DNA from: Oscillospiraceae bacterium
GTDB lineage: Bacteria; Bacillota; Clostridia; Oscillospirales; JAAYXM01
Assembly: GCA_015068085.1 (NCBI GenBank)
Contig: SVLF01000025.1
Coordinates: 1 to 39,700, forward strand
DNA length: 39,700 bases
Direction: 5' to 3'
Shown here: positions 1 through 9,361 of the stretch, piece after piece
How positions within the stretch are numbered: position 1 is the first letter of the stretch
How the letters are laid out: every line of letters starts with the position of its first letter
Program-made: the position numbers and the translations under genes
The notes under the pieces: model-generated
Databases searched by the model: none
Told to the model about the DNA's origin: nothing
Seen by the model: the letters and a program-made list of their open reading frames with translations, nothing else

Positions 1-2
1 GG

Positions 3-1010
3 AACCCGGACTTCCCGAATGTAGACTGGTCTTCGGGAGTTAACGACCCGTTATATGTTCCGGATATAAATTATACGGAGATAGGAATGGACTCAAGCCG
101 GATAATGGGATATCTGAGGACAGGAAGCGAGCAGGCGATACTGAAAAGCGACGGAGATGATGCGACGATTTATATGCGCTCGTATTCAACGCTTTCAGAC
201 GGTAAGGTTATATTTCCGGTAAAGCACGGAACCTCCGGACTCGGAGCAATCGCCGAGAGGGCGATATGCACGTTTCTCGATGATCCGCTTTACTTAACGC
301 GCAACGGAGTTTATGCCATAGGAATGCAGGATATTTCAAACGAACGTGCGCTGAATATCCGCTCAACGCGCGTAAATAAGCGACTGCTTGAGGAAGAGGA
401 CCTGAAGAATGCGCTGATGTGCGAGTGGAACGGATATCTGATTCTGTGCGTCGATGGCAGGGCATACGTTGCGGACGCGGCGCAGAAGCAGTATCCGAGG
501 AACGCCACAAACACGTTTGAATATGAGTGGTATTACTGGACGAACATTCCGGCGACGGCTTTGTATGAGGATGACGGAGAATTATTTTTCGGAACGGAAG
601 ACGGCAGGCTTTGTAAGTTCAACACCGACCTTGATAAGGAAAGCGGAGAGGCTTATTCCGACGACGGTGAGGCGATAGTGGCAGAATGGACGACAAACCT
701 CGCCGACGACGGAAACTTTATGCAGGAAAAGACTCTTGTGAAAACAGGATCGGGAGTGTTGCTAAAGTCAAAACCGAACGCGGCAGTTACCGTGATTATC
801 CGCACCGACCGCGAGAAGGATAAAACCGTTGCGGAAAGAAAAGGAGCACGAAGTGATGACAATGCAACAGGATACTGCGTTGTTCCGTTTAATACGCGAA
901 TCAAAAAATACGGAGCTATTCAGATAATCTGCCGCAATGACAAGGTGAATAATTCTTTTGGAATAGGCGGAATAATAAGACGGTTTTTCTACGGAAAAAT
1001 AAAAAAATAA
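3..1010 (+). CDS. Phage tail-nozzle / stabilisation-like protein, 5' truncated by window edge
   Basis: The frame is open from base 3 upstream of the first ATG at 87, and the extra residues (NPDFPNVDWSSGVNDPLY) flow naturally into the rest, so the gene starts outside the window. The visible part is about 335 aa, rich in Tyr, Trp and Asp beta-strand segments such as GNPD-like loops, FEYEWYYWTNIP and GELFFGTEDGRL. This resembles the repeat blades of beta-propeller tail-hub or nozzle proteins of podovirus-like phages. It is the first of six co-directional virion genes; the next starts 15 bp downstream behind a good SD. The role (closing the tail tube, holding fibres) is inferred from position before the ejection proteins and from general sequence style, not from a search. 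It could instead be another tail-tube or head-completion protein. Confidence 0.6.
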   Translation, partial: NPDFPNVDWSSGVNDPLYVPDINYTEIGMDSSRIMGYLRTGSEQAILKSDGDDATIYMRSYSTLSDGKVIFPVKHGTSGLGAIAERAICTFLDDPLYLTRNGVYAIGMQDISNERALNIRSTRVNKRLLEEEDLKNALMCEWNGYLILCVDGRAYVADAAQKQYPRNATNTFEYEWYYWTNIPATALYEDDGELFFGTEDGRLCKFNTDLDKESGEAYSDDGEAIVAEWTTNLADDGNFMQEKTLVKTGSGVLLKSKPNAAVTVIIRTDREKDKTVAERKGARSDDNATGYCVVPFNTRIKKYGAIQIICRNDKVNNSFGIGGIIRRFFYGKIKK

Positions 1011-1025
1011 AGGAGAGATTTCACA

Positions 1026-2276
1026 ATGGCGACAAAGACAACGTGGCTTGATAAAAACAATGACCAGCACGAAGGCTGGATAATAGACGGAAAGACGTAT
1101 ACGGACGAAGCGGGCACTACGCGCGTCCCCATCGGCGCGACAGTTAATACCGCAGGCGGAACATTCAAACTGACATCAAACGGGGGAATACCGACATATC
1201 AGACGGCGAAGACGCAGTATCAGAGCGCGGCGCAGGCGGCGCTTAATGCGTATAAGGCAGCAAGCGGCGCACAGGAAAAGAGCATTCAATATTCCACCGA
1301 TGCGGCGATAGCAGAGCTTAAGCGACAGAAAGGAATCGCACAGCAGAACCGGGAGACCGCAAACAGGGAAGCGTATCACGCATATCTTGCGGCATCTAAT
1401 CCCTACGGAGCCGCGGCGGAACAGCGTGCAAAAATAGGACTTGCAAACTCAGGGTATGCCGAAACCTCGCAAATGAAGCTTGCGGGGGCATATGCGGGAC
1501 AGCTTAGCGAGAACGTGCGCGCAATGAATGCACAGCTTCAGGAGCTTGATGTGCAGATAGCGCAGGCAAAGGCAACAGGGCAATATGAGATTGCAAATAT
1601 TCTTGAGGCACGGGCACAGAATATCCTGCAGCAGGAGATTGCGCTGCAGAACAACATTTTCTCCGGCGATATGCAGGCAATGGGACAGGCAGAGAGCACG
1701 CGCCAGTTTGACGAGCAGATGGCAGAAAACACACGTCAGTTTGATACGCAGCTGCAGGCACAGAAGGAACAGGCGGAACAGCAGAACAAATGGGACCTTG
1801 CGCTTGCGTTTATCGAGAACGGAAAGAACGCTTCGTTTATATCTGAGGTACTCGGTATTCCGCAGGCGGACGTTAATACCCTTATAGCGGCAGTGAATGC
1901 GCAGAGAACGGCAAGCCGAAGCAGTAGCGGGGGCGGTGGTTCAAAAAAATCGAATAGTTCGTCGGGGAGCTCGGGCGGGAAGTCGTATGTAGATACGATG
2001 CTCGCACTGGGAAGCGAAGCGGCGGTTCAGGAATGGCTGATAAGGAATAACTTCTCAGAGAGTGAAAAAGAAATACTACTTGATATGTATGATGAGGCAT
2101 TGGATGCGCAGGGCACAAAAACAGTCACTTATCAGCATGTGCTTGATGTTATCGGGGGAATGTACAGAAGAGGCAAGGCCAGTAAAGAAGCAATAACGGC
2201 ATACATTAACAGCTTGGAAGAAGGAACACTTACAGACGAGGAGCTCGACGCCATTATCGACAAATACGGACTATAA
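1026..2276 (+). CDS. Phage ejection / internal virion-like protein, Gln- and Ala-rich coiled coil
   Basis: 416 aa, preceded by AAAGGAGAG 10 bp before the ATG. The N-terminal ~60 aa are compact (WLDKNNDQHEGWIIDGKTY). Residues ~60-270 form a long Ala/Gln/Glu-rich helical region with almost no Cys or Pro, typical of coiled-coil internal virion or ejection proteins. A Ser/Gly linker (SSSGGGGSKKSNSSSGSSGG) at ~300-320 joins a small acidic helical C-terminal domain. There is no signal peptide or membrane segment. Its place between the nozzle-like gene and the giant ejection protein supports a virion component injected with the DNA. No enzymatic motif is visible. The name is inferred from composition and context. 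Confidence 0.55.
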   Translation: MATKTTWLDKNNDQHEGWIIDGKTYTDEAGTTRVPIGATVNTAGGTFKLTSNGGIPTYQTAKTQYQSAAQAALNAYKAASGAQEKSIQYSTDAAIAELKRQKGIAQQNRETANREAYHAYLAASNPYGAAAEQRAKIGLANSGYAETSQMKLAGAYAGQLSENVRAMNAQLQELDVQIAQAKATGQYEIANILEARAQNILQQEIALQNNIFSGDMQAMGQAESTRQFDEQMAENTRQFDTQLQAQKEQAEQQNKWDLALAFIENGKNASFISEVLGIPQADVNTLIAAVNAQRTASRSSSGGGGSKKSNSSSGSSGGKSYVDTMLALGSEAAVQEWLIRNNFSESEKEILLDMYDEALDAQGTKTVTYQHVLDVIGGMYRRGKASKEAITAYINSLEEGTLTDEELDAIIDKYGL

Positions 2277-2291
2277 AGCGAGGTTGTAACG

Positions 2292-5200
2292 ATGGGATTG
2301 GTTGAAGAAAGAAAAAAAAGAAGGATGCTCGAAAGAGCGGAACAAAGCCAAAAACAAGACGGGAGTGTGGGAATAGTTGAGCGAAGGAAAATGGAAAGAG
2401 CAAATCCGCGAAAAACATTTTTACCGCCGGCTATTGAGATACCGAAAGCGGCTTCGTTTGTTGTTCATGCGCCTGCTCCGAAAACGGCCGAGGAAAAAGA
2501 GGCGGATATAAACCGCAGGGAGAAAAACAGAAGCGCGCAGTATTCACAGCTTCCCGAGGTAAGAGCGGGGAATATCAAGCGCGCGGAAGCCTCCGGCGAC
2601 ATGGATAAGGTGCGGGAGCTTACCCGTGCCGATGATGTTGAAGCCTGGGCGAAGGAGCAGGTTAATTCCGAGGCTGTCAGGAAAGAAGCGCAGAGAAGAT
2701 ATGACGAGGAATTTGCGAGAGCGCGTATCCGTGGGGATATGAGCCCTGCCGTTTCTGCAGACAAGGCGGCGAATGCATATCTTGATTTATACCGGAACCG
2801 AGCGCAGAAGGTGCGCGAAGATACTTATAATTTTCGTCAGTATGAAAAACGGAGTGCGCTTGAGAATGAGGCTGCATCGCAAATGCAAAGTGAGGGAGGA
2901 GAAGAATCCCTCCACCGCCATACGGCGGTCCCCCTCCCTTTAGGGCAAGGGAGGCTTGGCGCGGGAGAAGAGATAAGTGCGCTTATAAACAATCCTGAAG
3001 AGCGGGAGAAATACCGGAGCATTGACAAACGCTTCGGAGAAAGCTCAGAGACGCTCGCACATGTTGAGGCAATGACCGATGCAGAGAAGAAAACAATACA
3101 ATACTTTGCATCAACCGGGCAGTATGACAAGGTTGAGGAATACTATGAGCTTCTGAAAACAACTTTAAACAAGCGCGTGCAGGAAGCTCGGAACAAGCAG
3201 ACCTATAAGGAGGCATATGAAAAGCCTGTTACGGGTGCGGTAAAGAACGTTATGGCAAGCTTTGCGACACCTGCGGCATACGTTGCCAATACTGCGAATG
3301 CTGTGGGGAACATCTTCCGCGATGAATATGTTCCGACAGACACAAACACGGATGCTTTTTCCGGAGCACACGCGGCAAAGCAAACGAGCGCGGGCGTGAC
3401 AGAGCGCGCATACGATGCTGCCGGCGGCGGGACAAAGGGAGAACTTGCATCCCTTCTTGCAGGAACAGGGCTTTCGATGGCAAACTTTTTGAGCAAGGCA
3501 CCTCTCGGCGCGACAGGTGCGATGCTTGCAATGGGCGCAGATACTGCCGGACAGACAACTCTTGATGTTCTCGAACGCGGGGGAACGGCGGGACAGGCTT
3601 TATTTCTTTCGACGGCGGCGGGTGCGATTGAAGCGCTTACCGAGAAGATGCCTCTCGACAACCTTTTCAGAACGGCAAAGGACGTAGGCAAAACAGGAAT
3701 AAAGACAACTATAAAGTCAGTCCTCAAGCAATCCGGAATGGAAGCAACGGAAGAAATGGTTTCCGAGCTTGCAAATACCGCGCTTGACATTGCCGTGATG
3801 CGCGATAACTCTGAATACAGAAGCTACATATCCGAGCTTGAAGCGAGCGGGATGAGCCGTGCAGAGGCGGAAAAAGAAGCGTTTTTTCAATATTTTGGAA
3901 AAAACATTCTGCTTGCAGGAGCAGGAGGCGCGATTTCCGGTGCCGCAATGGGCGGCGGAGCTTCGGCTATATCCGGTATAAACACGAATACAAACCGCAA
4001 CAGAGCGGGCGGCGGGTTTGTCTCGACTAAATACAGCGACAAGATAACAAACAAGCAGATTCGCGCGCTTGATGCAGTGGGAAAACGGCTGGGTGTGAAG
4101 ATATCCATCGGAGCACCGACAGGAAACGCAGACGGCGCACACGATGGATATTACAAAAACGGTGAGATAGTAATTGCCCAGGATGCGAAAAATCCGCTTG
4201 AGGTAGTTCTCGCTCATGAGGTGGCACATCATATGAAGAGCACGGCACCGGCAGAATATAACGCGTTTCTTGAGCTTGCGGTAAACGCATCGGAAAGACT
4301 CAGTAACACGGAAAAGAGCGAGCTTATAAACCGATACAAGACAGCATATTCCGAGGGCACACAGACCGAGTTTTCAGATGCACAGGCACTTGACGAGATA
4401 GCAGCAGACTTTACAAGCCGCATTGTGAAGGATGTGAAGATGTTTGACCGTCTGGCACAGGACAACCGAAACGCTGCAATGAGATTTATCGACAGCATAA
4501 AGGATTTTATATCAAAAGTAAAATCTACCTTCTCCGGGGATAAGGCAAAAGCGGACACGGCAGCGCGGGAGAAATACGGCGCGAAGACGGAAGAGCTTGA
4601 GCGCGCGACATACCTCTGGGAGAAGATGCTTTCCGACACCGAAGCTGCAGTTGCAAGCGGAAATAAAAATACCGCCGGCACATCTGCAGGCGGCGTGAGA
4701 ATGTATTCTTTGAAAAGCTTTGAGGATGGAAAACGCTTTGTGGATGTAGAAACAGACCAGAATTTATTTGACGGGTTGACGGATAACGAAAAAGGGAAAA
4801 TGGCAACAAGGATAATAAAAGAGAGGTTTGCCGGCAAGGTTGTAGGACGTGACAATAAGGTTTTCGTAAACGGACGGAGCGCAACAGAATACGGACATCC
4901 GAGCAAAAAGTTAGATGCGCCAGAACAGAATGCAAAAATGCGGGCATCTACGGAGCTTGATAATCTCATTGATGCGGGGGATAATTTCAGAACAGCACCG
5001 GACGGCGCGGATGGACATATTCACCCGAAGGCGACAGGCGATTTTAAGTATTTTGACACTATATTTAAAGTCGGGGATGAGTACTTCGAAGGAAGAATAA
5101 ATATCCTGCCGAATGCCAAGGGAGACCGATTAATAGATGTAACTCGAATAAAAAATATCACGCAGGACATCTGTAGCTCATACGGAGAAAATCCGAAGTC

Positions 5201-8200
5201 TACTTTCCTGCGCGATAATTCAGAGGATGTTCCTTCCTCTGATAATAATATACCACAAACTCCGGAAAAAAGCAATAGTGAATTTTCCCAGAAGAACAAG
5301 ACCGACAGCAGTGGCCGTGAGTTAACACAAGAACAGGCGGAATACTTCAAAGATTCAAAGGCGAGAGATGAAGACGGAAACCTGCTCGTGATGTATCATC
5401 AGACAGGGGATGATTTTACGGTATTTGATGTCAAGAAAGAAGGAGCAGGTACAAGCGACAACCAAACACCTTTCGGGATATTTATGAAAACATCTGATGC
5501 TGACATAGGATTACAAGGGAAAAAGCAAATGATGTTATATGCAAATATAACAAACCCACTGTATGCTGAATCAAGAGACGATTTATCAAAGAAGCTTCGT
5601 GAAATTTCACCCGAATTTGCACATATAGAAAGTGAATTAAAGGAGTTAAATATAGACTATAAGGGAAAACATGATAAAGCAGATAAAGACCTTGCTCAAT
5701 ATCTTGTTGAATGGAGAAAAAACAACCCTGAAGCAAGCCGAGCGGCGGTATATGATGATGCAGGTTTTAAAGAGCTTTACGATATGGAAGACCAACTTAT
5801 CGAAGAATGGGGGAGAAAGGATGCAGAGCTTTCGTTGAAGGCAAAAACCAAAATCACTGAAGCAATGAAAAGGGCCGGCTATGATGGGATTATTCTTGCC
5901 TCTGATTCGGGAAGCTTTGGGAGGACCACAGATGCTTATATTGCTCTTTCACCCAATCAGGTAAAAAATATTGATAATGGGAATCCGACATCTGACCCCG
6001 ATATAAATTTTTCGTTAAAAACAGAGGATTTGCTTTCTCCGGATTATGGGAAAGCAGATTCTTCGGCAGAGCCTCAGAATGACACTGGGTTTGATGCGCG
6101 TGACACGGAAGTGGTTATTTCCAAAAAGGAAAATCAGAAGCCGAGCGACACCACTGAGGAAGGAAGCCAAAGTTCATACATTGAGGAAACAGGACTTGAT
6201 ACATATTTCAATGACCTTGAGGATAGAGCGCAGGTTATACAAAAAAAGCGCGTTGCCGATGCGGAAAAGGCGCTTATGAAAGCACCGGGAACCGACAAGA
6301 AATCCGGAAAAGAAAAAGTGGAGGAAAGCGTAAGCTTTTTGAAACGAAAAATGGTGAACAGCGCAGATACAATCCGGAAGATAGCGAAAACTACGAAGGA
6401 TAAGCATCTGTACCCGGCACTGAACCGAGCGAGAAGCTCTATGAACATTGTTTCGGATATGCTGCAGAATAAGCAAACGAATATCCGGGGGCAGAAGGTG
6501 GGTGAGAGCCTTGAGGGGATAATCGCTCCTGTAAAAGAAAAGGGAGATGAATACTTCCGTAAATTTCAGCTTTATCTTCTGCATAAGCACAATGTATCGC
6601 GAATGAGTTTGAAGGACACAAAAGCGGAAGCGCAGGCGCAGGCAGAGCTTGAGCTTTTCATAAAAGACAATCCGGGCATCGCCGCCATGGGCGAGACGGC
6701 TTTGCAGAAAGCAAGTATGTGGGACGATGATAAAGGCTTCCGTGCAAAAGAGTATATAGAGCTGCGCGACAGATTGAACAAGGCACAGAACACAAAGAAT
6801 AAGCCTATATTCTTCGACAGCGACGATGTTCCGCTCAATGCAGACGAATCAAGACACGCGACAGAAGAGCTTCTGCGCGAGAATCCCGGCTTTGCAGAGG
6901 ATGAAAAGAAGATACGGACATATCTTGACAACCTTATGCAGTATCGCGTGGACAGCGGGCTTATAACTCAGGAGGAAGCGGATTATTTTAAAAAGAAGTA
7001 TCCGGATTATGTGCCTACATACAGGAACACAGAAAGCATTCAGAAGCAGATACAGGGAAAGACAAACATCGGAAAAACAGTCGGGAGAGCCACAGGCGGG
7101 AACGATCCGATTATTCCGCTGGATGTGGCACTCTCCGAAATGACAAAGAAGGTTGTGAGAAGCGGACAAAAAAACATCTTTGCAAACAAAGTTTTCGAGT
7201 TGTTCGACAAGAATTCAAAGCTTCTTGAAAAGTACATAACGGATGTTCAGGAAGGCGAGCGCGATGTTGATACAGAGATTGACAGTTTCGGAGAAGAGGC
7301 TGCTTTTGACAATACGGTTACCTTTCACAAGGACGGAAAGCTTATTGAACTGACGGTTACGCCGGAGCTTTATGAAGCCTTTGATACTCTTTCACGTGTG
7401 CCGAAGGAACAGCCTGCAGCTGCGCAGGCGTGGCGCAAGGTGAATGAGATATACAAGAAGCTTATAACCACGTATGATGTTACATTTATCGCAAGAAACG
7501 GACTTAAAGACCTCTTTGACGGAATTTTTCAAAGCCGGAATGCCGGGTCATTTTTGAAGAACTACGGAAGAGCATACAAGGAAATAGCAACGGGCGGCGA
7601 GATGTGGGAGCTTTACCAAGCTGCAGGCGGGCTTTATTCTTCGCGTTTTGAAGAACTGCAGGAAAAAGGAATTACCGAGAAGAGCGGGAAGCTCAATATA
7701 AAAGAGAAGCTGGCTTTCGGAAATATGATGGTTGAGCAGGCACCGAGGCTTGCGGAGTTTATGAGCGTTGTGGAGAAAGGCGACATAAACGATGCAGACA
7801 CGATTGCAGATGCGCTTCTTGCGGCAGCTGATGTCACCACAAACTTCGGTGAAAGCGGAACGTGGGGCAAGGTCCTCAATGCATACTATATCCCGTTCCT
7901 GAATCCGGCAATTCAGGGAACGGCGAAAGTGGTAAGAACCTTCACGGAAAGTAAGACCGGAAAGGAATGGATAGGGCTTGCCGTTAAATGTATGATATAC
8001 GGGCTCGGAGCGGGATTCCTTAATGACCTGATTAACGGAGACGATGAGGATTATGAAAATCTCCCGGATAGAACGAAAGACAATTACTTCTTAATCCGAG
8101 CGGGTGACGGGAAGTTCCTCCGCCTTCCCAAAGGACGCATTATGGCAGCGCTCGGCGTTGTAACAGACAGACTGCGCGATGTGATGAAAGGTGAGAAGGT

Positions 8201-9263
8201 TGATGCAGGCGAGGCGCTTTCACGAATTTCGGAAAATATTCTTCCGGAGAATCCATTGAACAACAACATTTTCAAGGCGTGGTTCGATGCTGATTTGCTC
8301 AACGACGAGAGCAAGGGCAGAACATGGTACGGTACCGACATTGAAAACGAAACCCTGCAGTCGCTTCCTGCCGGAGAGAGATATGACAACTCAACGGACT
8401 ACGTTTCAAAGGCGATAGGCAAAGCACTCGGAGTATCACCGAAAAAGCTTAATTATATCCTTCAGCAGTATACGGGAGGTATCGGAAGAACCGTTCTTCC
8501 GATGATAACGCCGAAAGAACAGAAGGGCGACAGCGTTGCCGGAAAAATCGGATACGGGCTTTTAGGAATACTCACATCAAACTTCACGACCGACAGCAAG
8601 CTTTCAAACAAGATAAGCGGTGAGTTTTACGATGCAGTTGATGCGGCAACGCAGAAAAAGAACTCTGAGAAAGGCACGCTTGCGGATAAGGTTGTGTATA
8701 AGCACCTTAATCGGGAACGCAATATGGTAGGTGAATATAGCTCGAAGGTGCGTGAAGCGGAGGTTGATAAAAACCTCACGAGCAAGGAAAGGCAGGCTGC
8801 AGTCAGAGCGGCGAGTGCGGAGAGAACGGCGTATCAGAAGACGATTCTGGAAAACCTCGACAAGTACCGTGAGAGCGTGGAAAAGTATCTCAAGAAGTAT
8901 CCGGGCGAGGATGAGGAGAAAAAGCTTGAATACGCGTACCGGGAAGCAAACCGCGCTATGTACGGCGAGGAATATGCGATACGTGCAAACGGCGGCTCTG
9001 ATGTTTACAAAAAGGCGCAGGAAAAGGTAAAGCGCGGAAAGACAACGTGGGCGAAGTATTATGACGAATACTTCGGCAAGGCGGAACGGCGCTTTGAGAA
9101 AATTTCAGACCGCTTTGGCATCTCATATGCCGAGTTTGAGAAGATTGCTGATGCGATATCGAAGAACAGCACCAAGGATGAAAAAATAGAGGCGATTAAA
9201 AAGCTTGGATACAAGCGGAGCGTTGCGCGGAGAATTTATAATTTGTACAATGATGCAGAGTGA
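2292..9263 (+). CDS. Giant polyvalent phage ejection protein (HExxH protease, LPD3-like, ADP-ribosyltransferase-like, LPD38-like)
   Basis: 2323 aa, the largest gene here. The N-terminal ~280 aa are charged and helical. Small-residue, membrane-active-looking stretches follow at ~385-430 and ~530-560 (GAGGAISGAAMGGGASAISG). A zinc-protease signature LAHEVAHHMK lies at ~640-649 (HExxH 642-646). Residues ~803-960 look like LPD3 (FEGRINILPNAKGDRLIDVTRI). Residues ~1010-1240 look like the ART-PolyVal ADP-ribosyltransferase (MYHQTGDDFTVFD, PFGIFMKTSD, RAGYDGIILASDSG, then AYIALSPNQVKNI). Residues ~1710-1970 resemble LPD38 (YYIPFLNPAIQGTAKVVRTF, followed by a hydrophobic segment). The C-terminal ~350 aa are lysine-rich helices. 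In the family, such proteins are packed in the virion and delivered with the DNA to act on the host. Domain names are recalled from motif style; the protease motif is seen directly. The gene carries an in-frame hairpin insertion at 2906-2956. Confidence 0.7.
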   Translation: MGLVEERKKRRMLERAEQSQKQDGSVGIVERRKMERANPRKTFLPPAIEIPKAASFVVHAPAPKTAEEKEADINRREKNRSAQYSQLPEVRAGNIKRAEASGDMDKVRELTRADDVEAWAKEQVNSEAVRKEAQRRYDEEFARARIRGDMSPAVSADKAANAYLDLYRNRAQKVREDTYNFRQYEKRSALENEAASQMQSEGGEESLHRHTAVPLPLGQGRLGAGEEISALINNPEEREKYRSIDKRFGESSETLAHVEAMTDAEKKTIQYFASTGQYDKVEEYYELLKTTLNKRVQEARNKQTYKEAYEKPVTGAVKNVMASFATPAAYVANTANAVGNIFRDEYVPTDTNTDAFSGAHAAKQTSAGVTERAYDAAGGGTKGELASLLAGTGLSMANFLSKAPLGATGAMLAMGADTAGQTTLDVLERGGTAGQALFLSTAAGAIEALTEKMPLDNLFRTAKDVGKTGIKTTIKSVLKQSGMEATEEMVSELANTALDIAVMRDNSEYRSYISELEASGMSRAEAEKEAFFQYFGKNILLAGAGGAISGAAMGGGASAISGINTNTNRNRAGGGFVSTKYSDKITNKQIRALDAVGKRLGVKISIGAPTGNADGAHDGYYKNGEIVIAQDAKNPLEVVLAHEVAHHMKSTAPAEYNAFLELAVNASERLSNTEKSELINRYKTAYSEGTQTEFSDAQALDEIAADFTSRIVKDVKMFDRLAQDNRNAAMRFIDSIKDFISKVKSTFSGDKAKADTAAREKYGAKTEELERATYLWEKMLSDTEAAVASGNKNTAGTSAGGVRMYSLKSFEDGKRFVDVETDQNLFDGLTDNEKGKMATRIIKERFAGKVVGRDNKVFVNGRSATEYGHPSKKLDAPEQNAKMRASTELDNLIDAGDNFRTAPDGADGHIHPKATGDFKYFDTIFKVGDEYFEGRINILPNAKGDRLIDVTRIKNITQDICSSYGENPKSTFLRDNSEDVPSSDNNIPQTPEKSNSEFSQKNKTDSSGRELTQEQAEYFKDSKARDEDGNLLVMYHQTGDDFTVFDVKKEGAGTSDNQTPFGIFMKTSDADIGLQGKKQMMLYANITNPLYAESRDDLSKKLREISPEFAHIESELKELNIDYKGKHDKADKDLAQYLVEWRKNNPEASRAAVYDDAGFKELYDMEDQLIEEWGRKDAELSLKAKTKITEAMKRAGYDGIILASDSGSFGRTTDAYIALSPNQVKNIDNGNPTSDPDINFSLKTEDLLSPDYGKADSSAEPQNDTGFDARDTEVVISKKENQKPSDTTEEGSQSSYIEETGLDTYFNDLEDRAQVIQKKRVADAEKALMKAPGTDKKSGKEKVEESVSFLKRKMVNSADTIRKIAKTTKDKHLYPALNRARSSMNIVSDMLQNKQTNIRGQKVGESLEGIIAPVKEKGDEYFRKFQLYLLHKHNVSRMSLKDTKAEAQAQAELELFIKDNPGIAAMGETALQKASMWDDDKGFRAKEYIELRDRLNKAQNTKNKPIFFDSDDVPLNADESRHATEELLRENPGFAEDEKKIRTYLDNLMQYRVDSGLITQEEADYFKKKYPDYVPTYRNTESIQKQIQGKTNIGKTVGRATGGNDPIIPLDVALSEMTKKVVRSGQKNIFANKVFELFDKNSKLLEKYITDVQEGERDVDTEIDSFGEEAAFDNTVTFHKDGKLIELTVTPELYEAFDTLSRVPKEQPAAAQAWRKVNEIYKKLITTYDVTFIARNGLKDLFDGIFQSRNAGSFLKNYGRAYKEIATGGEMWELYQAAGGLYSSRFEELQEKGITEKSGKLNIKEKLAFGNMMVEQAPRLAEFMSVVEKGDINDADTIADALLAAADVTTNFGESGTWGKVLNAYYIPFLNPAIQGTAKVVRTFTESKTGKEWIGLAVKCMIYGLGAGFLNDLINGDDEDYENLPDRTKDNYFLIRAGDGKFLRLPKGRIMAALGVVTDRLRDVMKGEKVDAGEALSRISENILPENPLNNNIFKAWFDADLLNDESKGRTWYGTDIENETLQSLPAGERYDNSTDYVSKAIGKALGVSPKKLNYILQQYTGGIGRTVLPMITPKEQKGDSVAGKIGYGLLGILTSNFTTDSKLSNKISGEFYDAVDAATQKKNSEKGTLADKVVYKHLNRERNMVGEYSSKVREAEVDKNLTSKERQAAVRAASAERTAYQKTILENLDKYRESVEKYLKKYPGEDEEKKLEYAYREANRAMYGEEYAIRANGGSDVYKKAQEKVKRGKTTWAKYYDEYFGKAERRFEKISDRFGISYAEFEKIADAISKNSTKDEKIEAIKKLGYKRSVARRIYNLYNDAE
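2906..2956. repeat. Two-hairpin mini-element inserted in frame in the giant phage gene
   Basis: Two adjacent perfect stem-loops lie inside the coding sequence: ACCGCC-ATAC-GGCGGT (2914-2929) and CCTCCCTT-TAGGGC-AAGGGAGG (2933-2954). They encode an out-of-character Pro/His/Gly stretch (LHRHTAVPLPLGQGRLG) in an otherwise charged helix, and the reading frame is kept. A sister element sits in the portal gene at 9631-9688 with different but still complementary stems. Confidence 0.75.
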
Positions 9264-9266
9264 TGA

Positions 9267-9329
9267 GATCCCGCGCTTGCGCGCGCCTGAGGTTCGACTG
9301 CGGGCGTTCGCCCTACGCTCAGGATGACA
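9267..9329. repeat. Dispersed GC-rich palindromic repeat (copy 1)
   Basis: Starts GATCCCGCGCTTGCGCGCGCC and ends CTCAGGATGACA. The same borders recur at 29412-29480 with a slightly different interior. It fills the gap between the giant gene stop and the portal SD. The long frame through it (GTG at 9260) is an accident of the repeat, not the portal N-terminus. Confidence 0.8.
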
Positions 9330-9361
9330 AGAGAAGAAAAACAAAGAAGGGAGTTTTTATT

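Noticed and set aside
4229..4969. 246-aa minus-strand ORF opposite the giant phage gene
   Set aside because: It is a shadow frame of a well-supported coding region with protease motif and domain continuity; low-complexity Ser/Ala/Phe composition and no SD.
9260..9361. N-terminal extension of the portal protein from a GTG
   Set aside because: The extra residues translate a dispersed palindromic repeat; a clear SD precedes the ATG at 9362.
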